Source: Candidatus Accumulibacter sp. UBA704
GTDB lineage: Bacteria > Pseudomonadota > Gammaproteobacteria > Burkholderiales > Rhodocyclaceae
Length of the DNA stretch: 64,000 nt
Assembly: GCA_002304785.1 (NCBI GenBank)
Contig: DBMG01000013.1
Location: 17,486-81,485 of the forward strand
Direction of reading: 5' to 3'
Shown here: piece after piece, positions 25,568 to 34,383 of the stretch
Numbering within the stretch: position 1 is the stretch's first letter
How the letters are laid out: every line of letters begins with the position of its first letter
Position numbers and translations under genes: made by a program
Notes under the pieces: model-generated
What the model saw: the letters and a program-made list of their open reading frames with translations, nothing else
Database searches by the model: none
What the model was told of the DNA's origin: nothing

Positions 25568-25957
25568 ATGGCTGATCCGAAAATGAGAATTCTTGTGGTC
25601 GATGATTTCTCCACCATGCGACGAATCGTCAGGAATCTCCTCAAGGAATTGGGCTTCGCCAATGTGGATGAGGCCGAAGACGGGGCCATCGCCCTGCAGA
25701 AATTGCAGGCAGGCGGGTTTGAATTCGTGGTGACCGACTGGAACATGCCCAACATGGACGGATTGCAGTTGCTTCAGGCGATTCGGTCAACACCGTCGCT
25801 GGCACAACTGCCGGTGCTGATGATTACCGCGGAAGCCAAGAAGGAGAACATCATTGCAGCCGCGCAGGCGGGAGCCAGCGGTTACATCGTGAAGCCCTTC
25901 ACCGCTGCGACCCTGGCAGAAAAGCTGCAGAAAATCTTCGACAAGATGGGTGTCTGA
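25568..25957 (+). CDS. cheY: Chemotaxis response regulator CheY
   Basis: 129-residue single-domain receiver. Phosphorylated at Asp57 ([12 protein letters not shown]) by CheA, it binds FliM and changes motor rotation. The acidic pocket (VVDDFS), the switch Thr (LMITAEA) and the conserved Lys (YIVKPF) are all present, and residue numbering equals that of E. coli CheY. It is followed directly by its phosphatase gene cheZ. Confidence 0.97.
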   Translation: MADPKMRILVVDDFSTMRRIVRNLLKELGFANVDEAEDGAIALQKLQAGGFEFVVTDWNMPNMDGLQLLQAIRSTPSLAQLPVLMITAEAKKENIIAAAQAGASGYIVKPFTAATLAEKLQKIFDKMGV

Positions 25958-25958
25958 A

Positions 25959-26822
25959 ATGAGTGACGCGAACTCTTCTGGCGACTCGAGCGAGCTTGAG
26001 GCTCTGTTCGACAGCATTGCTGGCGGTGTTGTGAATTCACCGGCGCCTCCTGTGGTGGAGAAAAGGCCTTCTCTAATCAGACAGGCGCAGGAAAGCGATG
26101 ATTTGACCGAGGACTCCAGAGATTTACAGGAGCTGTTCGATTCGATCGTTGCCAAGAACAAGGTGTCTGCAGGGACTTCCGGCGCTGGCGAGGAATCGGA
26201 AGGTGAGTGGCCGACCCAAAAAAAGGTCTTTACCCAGGTGGGGCAAATGGCCCGGCAACTGCATGACACGCTTGGAGCATTGGGCTACGACAAGCTGATC
26301 GAAAAAACGGTAAGCGCGCTCCCCGACGCGAAGGATCGTCTGGCTTACATTGCCAATCTGACGGAACAAGCCGCCTGCAAGGTGTTGAATGCGACCGATG
26401 TAGCCACTCCTTTGCAGGAGGAGTTGGAAGCAGGAGCTGCGTTATTGGCGACGAAATGGGATGCCCTATACGCCAATAACATGGGGATCGATGATTTCAA
26501 GCTGCTGGCAGGTGAGACCCGGGCGTTTCTCAAGAATGCCGTACCCCAGCGGACGGCGGCGACCAAGGAGCAATTGCTGGAAATCATGATGGCACAGGAT
26601 TTTCAGGATCTCACTGGCCAGGTCATCAAGAAAGTTGTTGCGCTCGCGCAGGATCTCGAGACGCAGTTGATGAGCATTCTTATAGATACCATACCGGGAG
26701 AAAAGCGTACCGAATCCGTGACGTCGCTTCTCAATGGGCCTGTGATCAATGCCGGCGGGCGTTCCGATGTCGTGGTCAGTCAGCAGCAGGTTGACGATCT
26801 GCTCGACAGCTTGGGATTCTAG
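25959..26822 (+). CDS. cheZ: CheY phosphatase CheZ with extended N-terminus
   Basis: 287-residue protein that dephosphorylates CheY~P; E. coli CheZ has 214. The long four-helix hairpin core includes the catalytic MAQDFQDLTGQ, and the C-terminus VDDLLDSLGF is the CheY-tethering helix. The extra N-terminal ~70 residues hold two further look-alikes of that helix, ELEALFDSI (12-20) and DLQELFDSI (55-63), in an otherwise low-complexity stretch. ATG 25959 is used; GTG 25950 overlaps the cheY stop and is less likely. Confidence 0.95.
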   Translation: MSDANSSGDSSELEALFDSIAGGVVNSPAPPVVEKRPSLIRQAQESDDLTEDSRDLQELFDSIVAKNKVSAGTSGAGEESEGEWPTQKKVFTQVGQMARQLHDTLGALGYDKLIEKTVSALPDAKDRLAYIANLTEQAACKVLNATDVATPLQEELEAGAALLATKWDALYANNMGIDDFKLLAGETRAFLKNAVPQRTAATKEQLLEIMMAQDFQDLTGQVIKKVVALAQDLETQLMSILIDTIPGEKRTESVTSLLNGPVINAGGRSDVVVSQQQVDDLLDSLGF

Positions 26823-26832
26823 GAGGTTCAAT

Positions 26833-28791
26833 ATGAGTGACTTTTCCGGAATGGAAGACCTTCTGCAGGATTTCCTGCAGGAAGCAAGCGATCTGCTTTC
26901 TGACGTCGATAACAAACTTGTCGATCTGGAAAAGGATCCTGGGGATCGTCGCCTGCTGAACGACATTTTCAGAGGGTTCCACACGATCAAGGGAGGGGCG
27001 GGTTTTCTGAATGCCGCGGAACTCGTGACCCTGTGCCACTTGACTGAAAATCTGTTCGACAAGCTCAGAAACGCCGAGATGCAGCTGACGCCCGAATTGA
27101 TGGATACCATCATGGCCGCGACGCAAGGTGTGCGCGCCATGTTTGGAGAGCTGTCTCAGGCCGTTCAACCACGTCCGGCGCCGTCCGAAGTCATTCACGC
27201 GCTGCGTGTTGCGCTGCACGAGCAAGAGCCCGAGGCGACCGCCGCACAGGCGGCCGCTCCTGAAGCCCCGAAGTCTGACGATCCCGTTATGACGCCCTCT
27301 GCACAGAGTGCCGATCGCGGATCAGCGGGCGGCCCGGACTGGCAGGCGCTGCACGCCGCGGTTACCGGACAGGAGTCAGTTGCTTCGCCGGTCTCTCCAG
27401 CGAAATCTTCGGTCGCTCTTGAGCCTGCGGGCAGCAAGGCCGTTGCGACGGAAGCGGAATTGACTCCCCATTTTCCGCCTGAAGGCAGGCGCGCGACGGA
27501 CAAGCCCGGTTTTGTGGGTACGGGGGCGACAACGGGCCGACGTAATGAAGAGAAGATCGCCACACGAGAATCAACGATCCGTGTCGATACGGCGCGCCTG
27601 GATCAGGTGCTGAACCTTTCGGGCGAAATCGGCCTGACGAAGAATCGGCTGACCAGCTTGCGCGCGGACATACTTGCCGGAAGAAACGATTCGGAAACCC
27701 TGCATGCGCTGGATCAGGCGGTGAGCCAGCTGGACCTGCTGGTCTCCGATTTGCAGAATTCGGTGATGAAGACTCGGATGCAGCCGATCGGGCGTCTGTT
27801 CCAGAAGTATCCACGGATCGCTCGCGATCTGGCGCGTCAGTTGGGCAAGGATGTCGAGTTGGCTTTGGTTGGAGAGGAAACCGAGGTCGACAAGACGATG
27901 ATCGAGGATCTTGCCGATCCCTTGGTGCATCTGGTGCGCAACGCCGTGGACCACGGCGTCGAATCGCCGGAAGAGCGTCTCGCCGCCGGCAAGCCGGCGA
28001 AGAGTGTCGTAAGGCTCGAAGCGCGCCAGGAAGGCGATCACATCGTGCTGATCATCGCTGATGACGGCCGAGGAATGAGTCCGGAACGTATCCGTAACAA
28101 GGCCATCGAAAAAGGCCTGATCAGGGAAGAAGAAGCCAACACTCTGGATGATAGGCAGAGCCTTAACCTGATTTTCCTGCCCGGATTCTCGACAATGACC
28201 CAGGCCTCGGCGGTTTCGGGCCGTGGTGTTGGCATGGATGTGGTCAAGACGAACATCCAGAAACTCAACGGTTCTGTTGAAATTCGCTCCGAGCCTGGAA
28301 AAGGGTCGGTCTTCATCATCTCCCTGCCATTGACGCTGGCCATTCTGCCGGTCTTGCTGGTCCTGCTGGGTGATCAGCCTTTCGCCTTGCCGCTTTCCAT
28401 GGTGCGCGAAATTCTGCCCATCGAGAAGGAGAAGATGCAGGAGGTGGGGGGCAAGGAGACATTGGTCGTTCGCGGGGAAGTCTTGCCTGTCGTGGCGCTC
28501 TCGCGTCTGCTCGGTTGGCCGCAATTGCAGACGCCTGAGTACGGTGTGCTGATGCAGACGTCGGAACGCAGTTTTATTCTCTCGGTGGATAGTTTCGCCG
28601 GACGCGACGATGCGGTGATCAAATCACTGGATGACTTCCGGCCACGCGGCGTTGCCGGCGTAACAACGTTGTCGAACGGCCAGATCGTACTGATCCTCGA
28701 TATGAAGGAGTTGCTTGCCGACCTGAATGCCCATGTAGATCGGGATGCCATTGCCAAGCAGCATCCAAAGGCGATTGAGTTATCAGCCTGA
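26833..28791 (+). CDS. cheA: Chemotaxis histidine kinase CheA
   Basis: 652-residue kinase that phosphorylates CheY and the CheV receivers. P1 carries the phosphorylated His50 (FHTIKGG). Then comes a ~110-residue Ala/Pro-rich linker where the P2 CheY-docking domain would be; I see no P2 fold. P3 dimerisation starts near 235. P4 ATPase has the N box HLVRNAVDHG, G1 DDGRGM and G2 GRGVGMDV. The CheW-like P5 ends the protein. AGGAGG is placed 6 bases before ATG 26833. It is the last gene before a strong terminator. Confidence 0.97.
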   Translation: MSDFSGMEDLLQDFLQEASDLLSDVDNKLVDLEKDPGDRRLLNDIFRGFHTIKGGAGFLNAAELVTLCHLTENLFDKLRNAEMQLTPELMDTIMAATQGVRAMFGELSQAVQPRPAPSEVIHALRVALHEQEPEATAAQAAAPEAPKSDDPVMTPSAQSADRGSAGGPDWQALHAAVTGQESVASPVSPAKSSVALEPAGSKAVATEAELTPHFPPEGRRATDKPGFVGTGATTGRRNEEKIATRESTIRVDTARLDQVLNLSGEIGLTKNRLTSLRADILAGRNDSETLHALDQAVSQLDLLVSDLQNSVMKTRMQPIGRLFQKYPRIARDLARQLGKDVELALVGEETEVDKTMIEDLADPLVHLVRNAVDHGVESPEERLAAGKPAKSVVRLEARQEGDHIVLIIADDGRGMSPERIRNKAIEKGLIREEEANTLDDRQSLNLIFLPGFSTMTQASAVSGRGVGMDVVKTNIQKLNGSVEIRSEPGKGSVFIISLPLTLAILPVLLVLLGDQPFALPLSMVREILPIEKEKMQEVGGKETLVVRGEVLPVVALSRLLGWPQLQTPEYGVLMQTSERSFILSVDSFAGRDDAVIKSLDDFRPRGVAGVTTLSNGQIVLILDMKELLADLNAHVDRDAIAKQHPKAIELSA

Positions 28792-28817
28792 TTTTTTGGG
28801 ATAAAAGTTTGATCGTG

Positions 28818-28844
28818 CAGGGGGCTTCGGCCCCCTGTTTTTTT
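28818..28844 (+). terminator. Rho-independent terminator after cheA
   Basis: Perfect 8-bp stem CAGGGGGC/GCCCCCTG closed by a UUCG tetraloop and followed by seven T residues. It ends the motA-cheA block and separates it from flhB. Confidence 0.96.
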
Positions 28845-28887
28845 GTGCTTGAACAATCTGTTGCATTCCTGCGACTATCCGAGAAAC

Positions 28888-28909
28888 GGTATAAATAAAG
28901 TGTTATACC
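28888..28909. repeat. Inverted repeat upstream of flhB
   Basis: GGTATAA and TTATACC are perfect complements around an 8-base spacer, within an AT-rich island that contrasts with the surrounding GC-rich genome. It lies 57 bases before flhB and 25 bases before a TATAAT. It may be an operator for the flhB block; no known regulator motif is recognised. Confidence 0.4.
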
Positions 28910-28933
28910 TCTTTATTTTTTAAAGTTTTTTTA

Positions 28934-28939
28934 TATAAT
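28934..28939 (+). promoter_or_regulatory. TATAAT element before flhB
   Basis: A perfect -10 hexamer lies 27 bases before the flhB ATG. The -35 region is a T-rich run without a clear TTGACA. It probably marks the start of the flhB-motD transcript, because a terminator lies just upstream. Confidence 0.45.
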
Positions 28940-28965
28940 ATGGGCTAGTTACTTGGAAGCTGCGG

Positions 28966-30105
28966 ATGGCCGAAGAAAGCGATCTCGAACGAACCGAGCC
29001 TGCGTCCTCGAGACGGCTTGAGCAGGCCCGCGAGGAAGGACAGGTTCCGCGTTCCCGCGAGATCGGGGCGTTTCTGATTTTGATGGTGTCGGCGGGGGCA
29101 TTCTGGATGGTCGGAGGCTGGATGATGCATCGCACGTCAGCCATTCTCAGGCGAGGCCTGAGTTTCGACGGGCAATCGTTGCGCGATCCGCAGTTCATGG
29201 TGACGCGCTTTGCCGACATTGCTCTGGATGCATTGCTTTCCTTCGGTCCTTTCATCATGGCGCTCATCGTTGCGGCGGTCGTCTCACCGTTCTTTCTCGG
29301 TAGCTGGAATTTCTCCTTCAAGGCACTGGCTCCCGATCTGCAGCGTCTTGACCCCCTTAAGGGCATGACGCGCATCGTCTCCTGGTCTGGCTTGCTGGAA
29401 CTGGTGAAGGGAGTGGCCAAGTCTGCACTGATTGGTGGGGTGGCCGTCGCCGTGCTGTGGTCGGAACGTGGCGACCTCCTGGCGCTGTTTGGGCAGACCG
29501 TCGATGTCGGGCTTTCCAGTGCGGGCCGCTTGATCAGTTACAGCTTCCTGGTGATTGTCCTGTCCATGTTGCTGATCGTTGCGCTGGATGTTCCCTTTCA
29601 GCTTTGGCAGTACCACGACAAGTTGAAGATGACCAAGGAAGAGGTCCGCCAGGAAAGCAAGGAGATGGAGGGGAATCCGGAAGTCAAGGGGAGGATCAGG
29701 AGTCTGCAGCGCGAAGCGGCACGCAGGCGAATGATGAGTGTCGTACCTGCGGCGGACGTGATCGTGACCAATCCGACGCATTTTGCCGTCGCGCTTGCCT
29801 ACAAGAACGGGATGGCGGCTCCTAAAGTGCTGGCCAAGGGAATGGGCGAGATCGCCCGGAAGATCAGAACGATCGGAGCCGAGAACGCGGTGCCCATGCT
29901 GGAGGCCCCGCCACTTGCCCGCGCGCTTTATCGTCATGCCGAACTGGATCAGGAAATTCCATCGGCGCTTTATGCAGCGGTAGCCGAGGTTCTGGCGTAC
30001 GTGTATCAACTGGCCAACTGGCGCCGGCAAGGTGGCAACTATCCGATGCCTCCGCGCGATATTCCCGTTCCGGCGGACCTAGTGCCGGAGGTGGTAAATG
30101 GCTAG
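28966..30105 (+). CDS. flhB: Flagellar export gate protein FlhB
   Basis: 379-residue membrane component of the flagellar type III export gate, acting as substrate-specificity switch. Four membrane helices (~35-205) are followed by the cytoplasmic domain with the self-cleavage site NPTH, Asn269-Pro270, the same position as in E. coli. It works with FliK to switch export from rod/hook to filament proteins. GGAAG lies 6 bases before the ATG. Its 3' end overlaps flhA by 8 bases. Confidence 0.98.
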   Translation: MAEESDLERTEPASSRRLEQAREEGQVPRSREIGAFLILMVSAGAFWMVGGWMMHRTSAILRRGLSFDGQSLRDPQFMVTRFADIALDALLSFGPFIMALIVAAVVSPFFLGSWNFSFKALAPDLQRLDPLKGMTRIVSWSGLLELVKGVAKSALIGGVAVAVLWSERGDLLALFGQTVDVGLSSAGRLISYSFLVIVLSMLLIVALDVPFQLWQYHDKLKMTKEEVRQESKEMEGNPEVKGRIRSLQREAARRRMMSVVPAADVIVTNPTHFAVALAYKNGMAAPKVLAKGMGEIARKIRTIGAENAVPMLEAPPLARALYRHAELDQEIPSALYAAVAEVLAYVYQLANWRRQGGNYPMPPRDIPVPADLVPEVVNG

Positions 30106-32188
30106 CACCAGCATGACCCTGCAGAATTTCCTCGGGCGCATCGGGTTGCAGCAACTCGCCGGCCCGCTCCTGATACTGCTGGTCTTGTCCATGATGGTGC
30201 TGCCGTTGCCACCGTTCATGCTCGACCTCTTCTTCACTTTCAACATCGCCATCTCGATCATCGTCATGTTGGTGGCGATCAATGTGTTGAAACCGCTCGA
30301 TTTCTCCGTGTTCCCGACAGTGTTGCTGATCACCACCCTGTTGCGTTTGTCGCTCAACGTGGCATCGACCCGAGTCGTACTGTTGGAGGGGCACACCGGA
30401 CCCGGTGCTGCCGGCCAGGTGATCGATGCGTTCGGGCACTTCCTGGTGGGCGGCAACTACGCGGTCGGTATCGTCGTCTTCGCCATCCTGGTGATCATCA
30501 ACTTCGTGGTGATCACCAAGGGTGCTGGCCGGGTGGCCGAAGTAGCGGCGAGGTTTACGCTGGACGCCATGCCGGGCAAGCAGATGGCGATCGACGCGGA
30601 CCTCAATGCAGGGTTGATCGGAGAGGATGAGGCGCGGCGGCGGCGTGCCACGATTGCCGAAGAAGCCGACTTTTTCGGGTCGATGGATGGTGCCTCGAAG
30701 TTTGTTCGCGGCGATGCCGTGGCGGGCATCCTGATCATGTTCATCAATGTCATTGGCGGCCTCTTCGTGGGTATGCTGCAGCATGATCTCGATCTCGGGA
30801 CGGCAGCCAAGACCTACACGCTGCTGACGGTCGGCGACGGCTTGGTGGCGCAGATTCCGGCGCTGATCATTTCGATTGCGGCCGGCATGGTCGTGACGCG
30901 AGTCGGTGATACGCAGGACTTGTCGCAGCAGTTCCTCGGGCAGCTTTTCAACAACCCGAAGGTGATCGGCCTTTCTGCGGCAATCATCGGCATGTTGGGC
31001 CTTATTCCCGGCATGCCGAATTTCGTGTTCCTCCTGCTGGCCTCCGGATTGGGGGCGCTGGCCTGGGAAATGTCGCGGCGCCAGGCGCGCGAGAAACCGG
31101 TTCAGGTCAAAGCAGCTCCTTCGGTCAGCGCGCCAGCCGAATCGCTGGAAGCAAGCTGGTCCGATGTGGCGCCGCTTGACGTGCTCGGGCTGGAAGTCGG
31201 CTATCGGCTCATTCCGCTTGTGGATAAGGCTCAGGACGGCGAGTTATTGCGGCGGATTCGCGGGATTCGCAAGAAGTTCGCCCAGGATGTCGGATTCCTC
31301 ATTTCTCCGGTGCATATTCGCGACAACCTCGAACTGAAACCCAATGCCTACCGGATCCTGCTCAAAGGCGTGGAAGTGGGTCAGGGAGAAGCGTTCCCCG
31401 GAAGTCTGCTGGCCATCAATCCCGGGCGTGTGGTGGGGCAGTTGCCCGGCACCGCGACGAAAGACCCAGCATTCGGCCTTCCGGCCATCTGGATCGACAG
31501 CGGCTTGCGCGAACAGGCACAGGCTTTTGGCTATACGGTGGTCGATGCCAGCACGGTGACGGCGACCCACCTCAACCACCTCATCCTGTCGCACGCTGCA
31601 GAATTGCTCGGACGCCAGGAGACGCAGGCGTTGCTCGACCATCTGGCGAAAGAGATGCCGAAGCTGGTCGAGGATCTCGTGCCCAAGGTGCTGCAACTCG
31701 GCGTTCTGCAGAAGGTTCTGCAGAACCTGCTGGAAGAAGGGATTCATATTCGCGACATGCGTACCATTATCGAGACGCTCGCCGAATGGGCGCTGCGCTC
31801 GCAGGACGCCGAAGTGCTTACGGCACAGGTGCGCATCGCGCTTGGGCGCTCCATTGTCCAGCAGTTGTACCCGAGTGGCGACGAGATGCAGGTCATGTCG
31901 CTCGATCCGCAGCTCGAACGCATCCTAGTCCAGGCGATTGCCGGCGGCGGCGATGGCGCGAGCATCGAGCCCAATCTTGCCGACACCCTGATACGCGAAG
32001 CTGCCACTGCGGCGCAGCGCCAGGAAGCGCTGGGTTTGCCCGCGGTGCTGCTGGTGTCCGGCAATCTCCGGGTACTCCTGTCGCGTTTCCTGCGGCGGGC
32101 TATTTCACAACTCAAGGTGCTGGCACATGCGGAAGTGCCGGAAAACAAAATCATCAAGGTCACCTCGATCATCGGAGGTAAAGCATGA
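30098..32188 (+). CDS. flhA: Flagellar export gate protein FlhA
   Basis: 696-residue membrane protein that forms the nonameric ring of the export gate. It has about eight N-terminal membrane helices (~20-330) including the conserved FHIPEP-region equivalents ARFTLDAMPGKQM and GDAVAGILI. The large cytoplasmic C-terminal domain (~350-690) docks chaperone-substrate complexes. GGAGG precedes the ATG inside flhB, and the stop overlaps flhF as ATGA, showing tight coupling. Confidence 0.98.
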   Translation: MASTSMTLQNFLGRIGLQQLAGPLLILLVLSMMVLPLPPFMLDLFFTFNIAISIIVMLVAINVLKPLDFSVFPTVLLITTLLRLSLNVASTRVVLLEGHTGPGAAGQVIDAFGHFLVGGNYAVGIVVFAILVIINFVVITKGAGRVAEVAARFTLDAMPGKQMAIDADLNAGLIGEDEARRRRATIAEEADFFGSMDGASKFVRGDAVAGILIMFINVIGGLFVGMLQHDLDLGTAAKTYTLLTVGDGLVAQIPALIISIAAGMVVTRVGDTQDLSQQFLGQLFNNPKVIGLSAAIIGMLGLIPGMPNFVFLLLASGLGALAWEMSRRQAREKPVQVKAAPSVSAPAESLEASWSDVAPLDVLGLEVGYRLIPLVDKAQDGELLRRIRGIRKKFAQDVGFLISPVHIRDNLELKPNAYRILLKGVEVGQGEAFPGSLLAINPGRVVGQLPGTATKDPAFGLPAIWIDSGLREQAQAFGYTVVDASTVTATHLNHLILSHAAELLGRQETQALLDHLAKEMPKLVEDLVPKVLQLGVLQKVLQNLLEEGIHIRDMRTIIETLAEWALRSQDAEVLTAQVRIALGRSIVQQLYPSGDEMQVMSLDPQLERILVQAIAGGGDGASIEPNLADTLIREAATAAQRQEALGLPAVLLVSGNLRVLLSRFLRRAISQLKVLAHAEVPENKIIKVTSIIGGKA

Positions 32189-33495
32189 ACGTCAGGAAAT
32201 TCGTCGCCTCTTCGGCTCGGGATGCGTTGCGCAAGGTCAAGGAACTGCTGGGACCTGATGCCATCATCCTGTCCAACCGCGCCATTCCTGGCGGAGTGGA
32301 AATCATGGCGGTAGCGGCCAGCGACATGGAAATGATCGTACCGACGCCGATTCAAGAGACCAAACCGCCATTGAACGATGATTACACGGTCCGGCTATCC
32401 TCGCCGGCAGCCTTTTCTCTACCTCCCGCAGCAAGAAAGTCTCCCGCTGCAGAATCGCCCTCCCTGGCCTCGCGGCCGATACCCCAGATCGAACGGCCGG
32501 CCGTTCCCGAGACTGCGGCGGCAATACCTCGACAGGCCGAAATCGTGCCCGCCGAGGTGATGGATGAAATCCGGTCTTTGCGTAAGATCGTCGAGCAACA
32601 TCTGGCCGGATTCGCCTGGGGAGAGGCGGCGCGCTCCGAACCGGTCAAGACGGAAATCCTGCGCCAGATGCTGGATGCCGGCTTCTCTCCGCGACTGGCG
32701 CGCGACCTGCTGGCCGAATTGCCGCGCGAACTCAACGCTGCGCAAGCACTGGCATGGGTCAAAGGTGCAGCAGACCGCTCCCTCCTCACCATCGGAAACG
32801 AGAACGATGTTATCGACCGTGGCGGCGTTTATGCTTTGGTCGGTCCTACCGGTGTGGGCAAGACGACCACCACCGCCAAGCTTGCTGCGCGGTGTGTGCT
32901 GCGCCACGGGGCGAGCAAGGTGGCATTGATCACCACCGACGGCTACCGGATCGGCGCTCACGAGCAATTGCGCATTTACGGGCGGATTCTCGGCGTTTCG
33001 GTGTATCTGGTGAAGGATGCCCAAGAATTGAATCAGACGCTCGCCGACCTGCAGCACAAGCACATGGTGCTCGTGGACACCATGGGCATGAGTCAGCGCG
33101 ACCGGATGGTCGAGGAACAGGTGGCCATGTTCGGGCACAGTGGGGTAAAGCGCTTGCTTCTCCTTGCTGCCACCGGACGGGGCGATACCTTGGATGATGT
33201 CGTGCGGGCGTACAGCGGTCCGGATCTGGCGGGATGCATTCTCAGCAAGGTGGACGAGGCGGCGAGCCTGGCGACAGCCCTGGATGTGATCATCCGGCAT
33301 CGCCTGCCGCTGCATTATGTGTCCAACGGACAGCGTGTTCCCGAGGATCTGCACCTGCCCAATCGGGCGTACCTGCTGCACAGGGCGTTCAAGGATTTGC
33401 CCGAGTCTTCTCCGCATCGTCTTGATGGTCTCGAACCCGGGCTGATGATGGCCAGCGCCAGCGGTGTGGCGGCAGCCGGAGGCCGTCGTGGCTGA
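32185..33495 (+). CDS. flhF: Flagellar SRP-like GTPase FlhF
   Basis: 436-residue GTPase that marks the cell pole for flagellar assembly. The basic N-terminal B domain starts MNVRKFVASSARDALRKVK; a Pro/Ala-rich linker and the N-G core follow. GTPase motifs are GPTGVGKTTT (G1), TTDGYRIGA (G2), DTMGMSQRDR (G3) and SKVDE (G4). Its presence with flhG implies polar flagellation. It overlaps flhA by 4 and flhG by 8 bases. Confidence 0.97.
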   Translation: MNVRKFVASSARDALRKVKELLGPDAIILSNRAIPGGVEIMAVAASDMEMIVPTPIQETKPPLNDDYTVRLSSPAAFSLPPAARKSPAAESPSLASRPIPQIERPAVPETAAAIPRQAEIVPAEVMDEIRSLRKIVEQHLAGFAWGEAARSEPVKTEILRQMLDAGFSPRLARDLLAELPRELNAAQALAWVKGAADRSLLTIGNENDVIDRGGVYALVGPTGVGKTTTTAKLAARCVLRHGASKVALITTDGYRIGAHEQLRIYGRILGVSVYLVKDAQELNQTLADLQHKHMVLVDTMGMSQRDRMVEEQVAMFGHSGVKRLLLLAATGRGDTLDDVVRAYSGPDLAGCILSKVDEAASLATALDVIIRHRLPLHYVSNGQRVPEDLHLPNRAYLLHRAFKDLPESSPHRLDGLEPGLMMASASGVAAAGGRRG

Positions 33496-34372
33496 GCTTT
33501 ACGCTGACCAGGCAGCCGGCTTGCGCCGGTTGTTTGCACGCGAACCCTTGCGCGTAGTCACTTTCGCAGCCGGCAGCCCGGGCGTCGGAAAAAGCGTGCT
33601 GGTGGCCAACGTGGCGGCGTGTCTGGCGCAGCGGGGCAGAACCGTGCTGGTGCTGGACGAAAGCACCAGGAGGACTGTGGCTTCCTGTTTTGGCGTGTCA
33701 AGCCGCCTCGATCTGCTACAGGTGATCAACCGTGAGCGATCACTTGCAGAGGTCATGCAGACCGTTGCGCCCGGCGTCCTGGTCCTGCCTGCGGCCAAGG
33801 CGGTCAAGAAACTCGGAAAGCTGAACGAGCAGCAGCAACGGGTACTCTCCGCCAGTCTTTCCGCCATCGAGGATCCAGTCGACGTCATTTTGGTAGATGC
33901 CTCGCAGGACCACCCGCTGGGATTTTCGCCCTTGGGACTTGCCGCGCATGAAACGGTGATCGTCATGTCGCCAACAGCCGCCTCCATCACTGATGCCTAC
34001 GCCCTGATCAAGAAAGTGAGCCTCGGGTACGCACGTCGCAACTACCGCGTACTAGTTAACGGGGTGCGAGGAATGGAGGAAGGGCGGACGGTGTTCGGCA
34101 ACATTGCGCGCGTGACGCACAGCCGTCGGTTCGCCCGCCTTGAATTCGCCGGATGCGTGCCGTTGGATGAACGCCTGCATCAGGCCGCGAGCCTGTGTCA
34201 GCCGGTTGGGAATCTTTATCCCGAAGCGTCGGCTGCGAAAGCCTGCCGGAAGCTGGCCGGTGATCTGCTGGCCTGGCACGCTTCCGATGACGATTCCGGG
34301 GGGCTCGAACAATTTGTCCAGCAACTGTTACACTTGAGCCAGCATATCGATCCGGTCGCCATTTACGCCTGA
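33488..34372 (+). CDS. flhG: FlhG/FleN-like flagellar number regulator
   Basis: 294-residue MinD/ParA-like protein that limits flagellar number, normally by stimulating FlhF GTPase and restraining the flagellar master regulator. The N-terminal DQAAGLRRL is the FlhF-activating motif, and SITDAYALIKK is a strong FlhG signature. The ATPase site is altered: GSPGVGKS replaces KGGVGKT, and LDEST replaces the DADLG motif with its catalytic Asp. GTG 33488 has GGAGG 5 bases upstream and overlaps flhF. ATP-driven cycling may be impaired. Confidence 0.9.
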   Translation: MAELYADQAAGLRRLFAREPLRVVTFAAGSPGVGKSVLVANVAACLAQRGRTVLVLDESTRRTVASCFGVSSRLDLLQVINRERSLAEVMQTVAPGVLVLPAAKAVKKLGKLNEQQQRVLSASLSAIEDPVDVILVDASQDHPLGFSPLGLAAHETVIVMSPTAASITDAYALIKKVSLGYARRNYRVLVNGVRGMEEGRTVFGNIARVTHSRRFARLEFAGCVPLDERLHQAASLCQPVGNLYPEASAAKACRKLAGDLLAWHASDDDSGGLEQFVQQLLHLSQHIDPVAIYA

Positions 34373-34383
34373 CCCACGGGAAT

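Noticed and set aside
24301..25755. Long antisense open frame over both cheV genes
   Set aside because: A shadow of two well-identified genes, with no domain signature.
28921..28947. TAAAGTTT before flhB as a sigma-28 promoter
   Set aside because: The -35 matches perfectly, but the sequence at the required distance (ATGGGCTA) does not resemble GCCGATAA.
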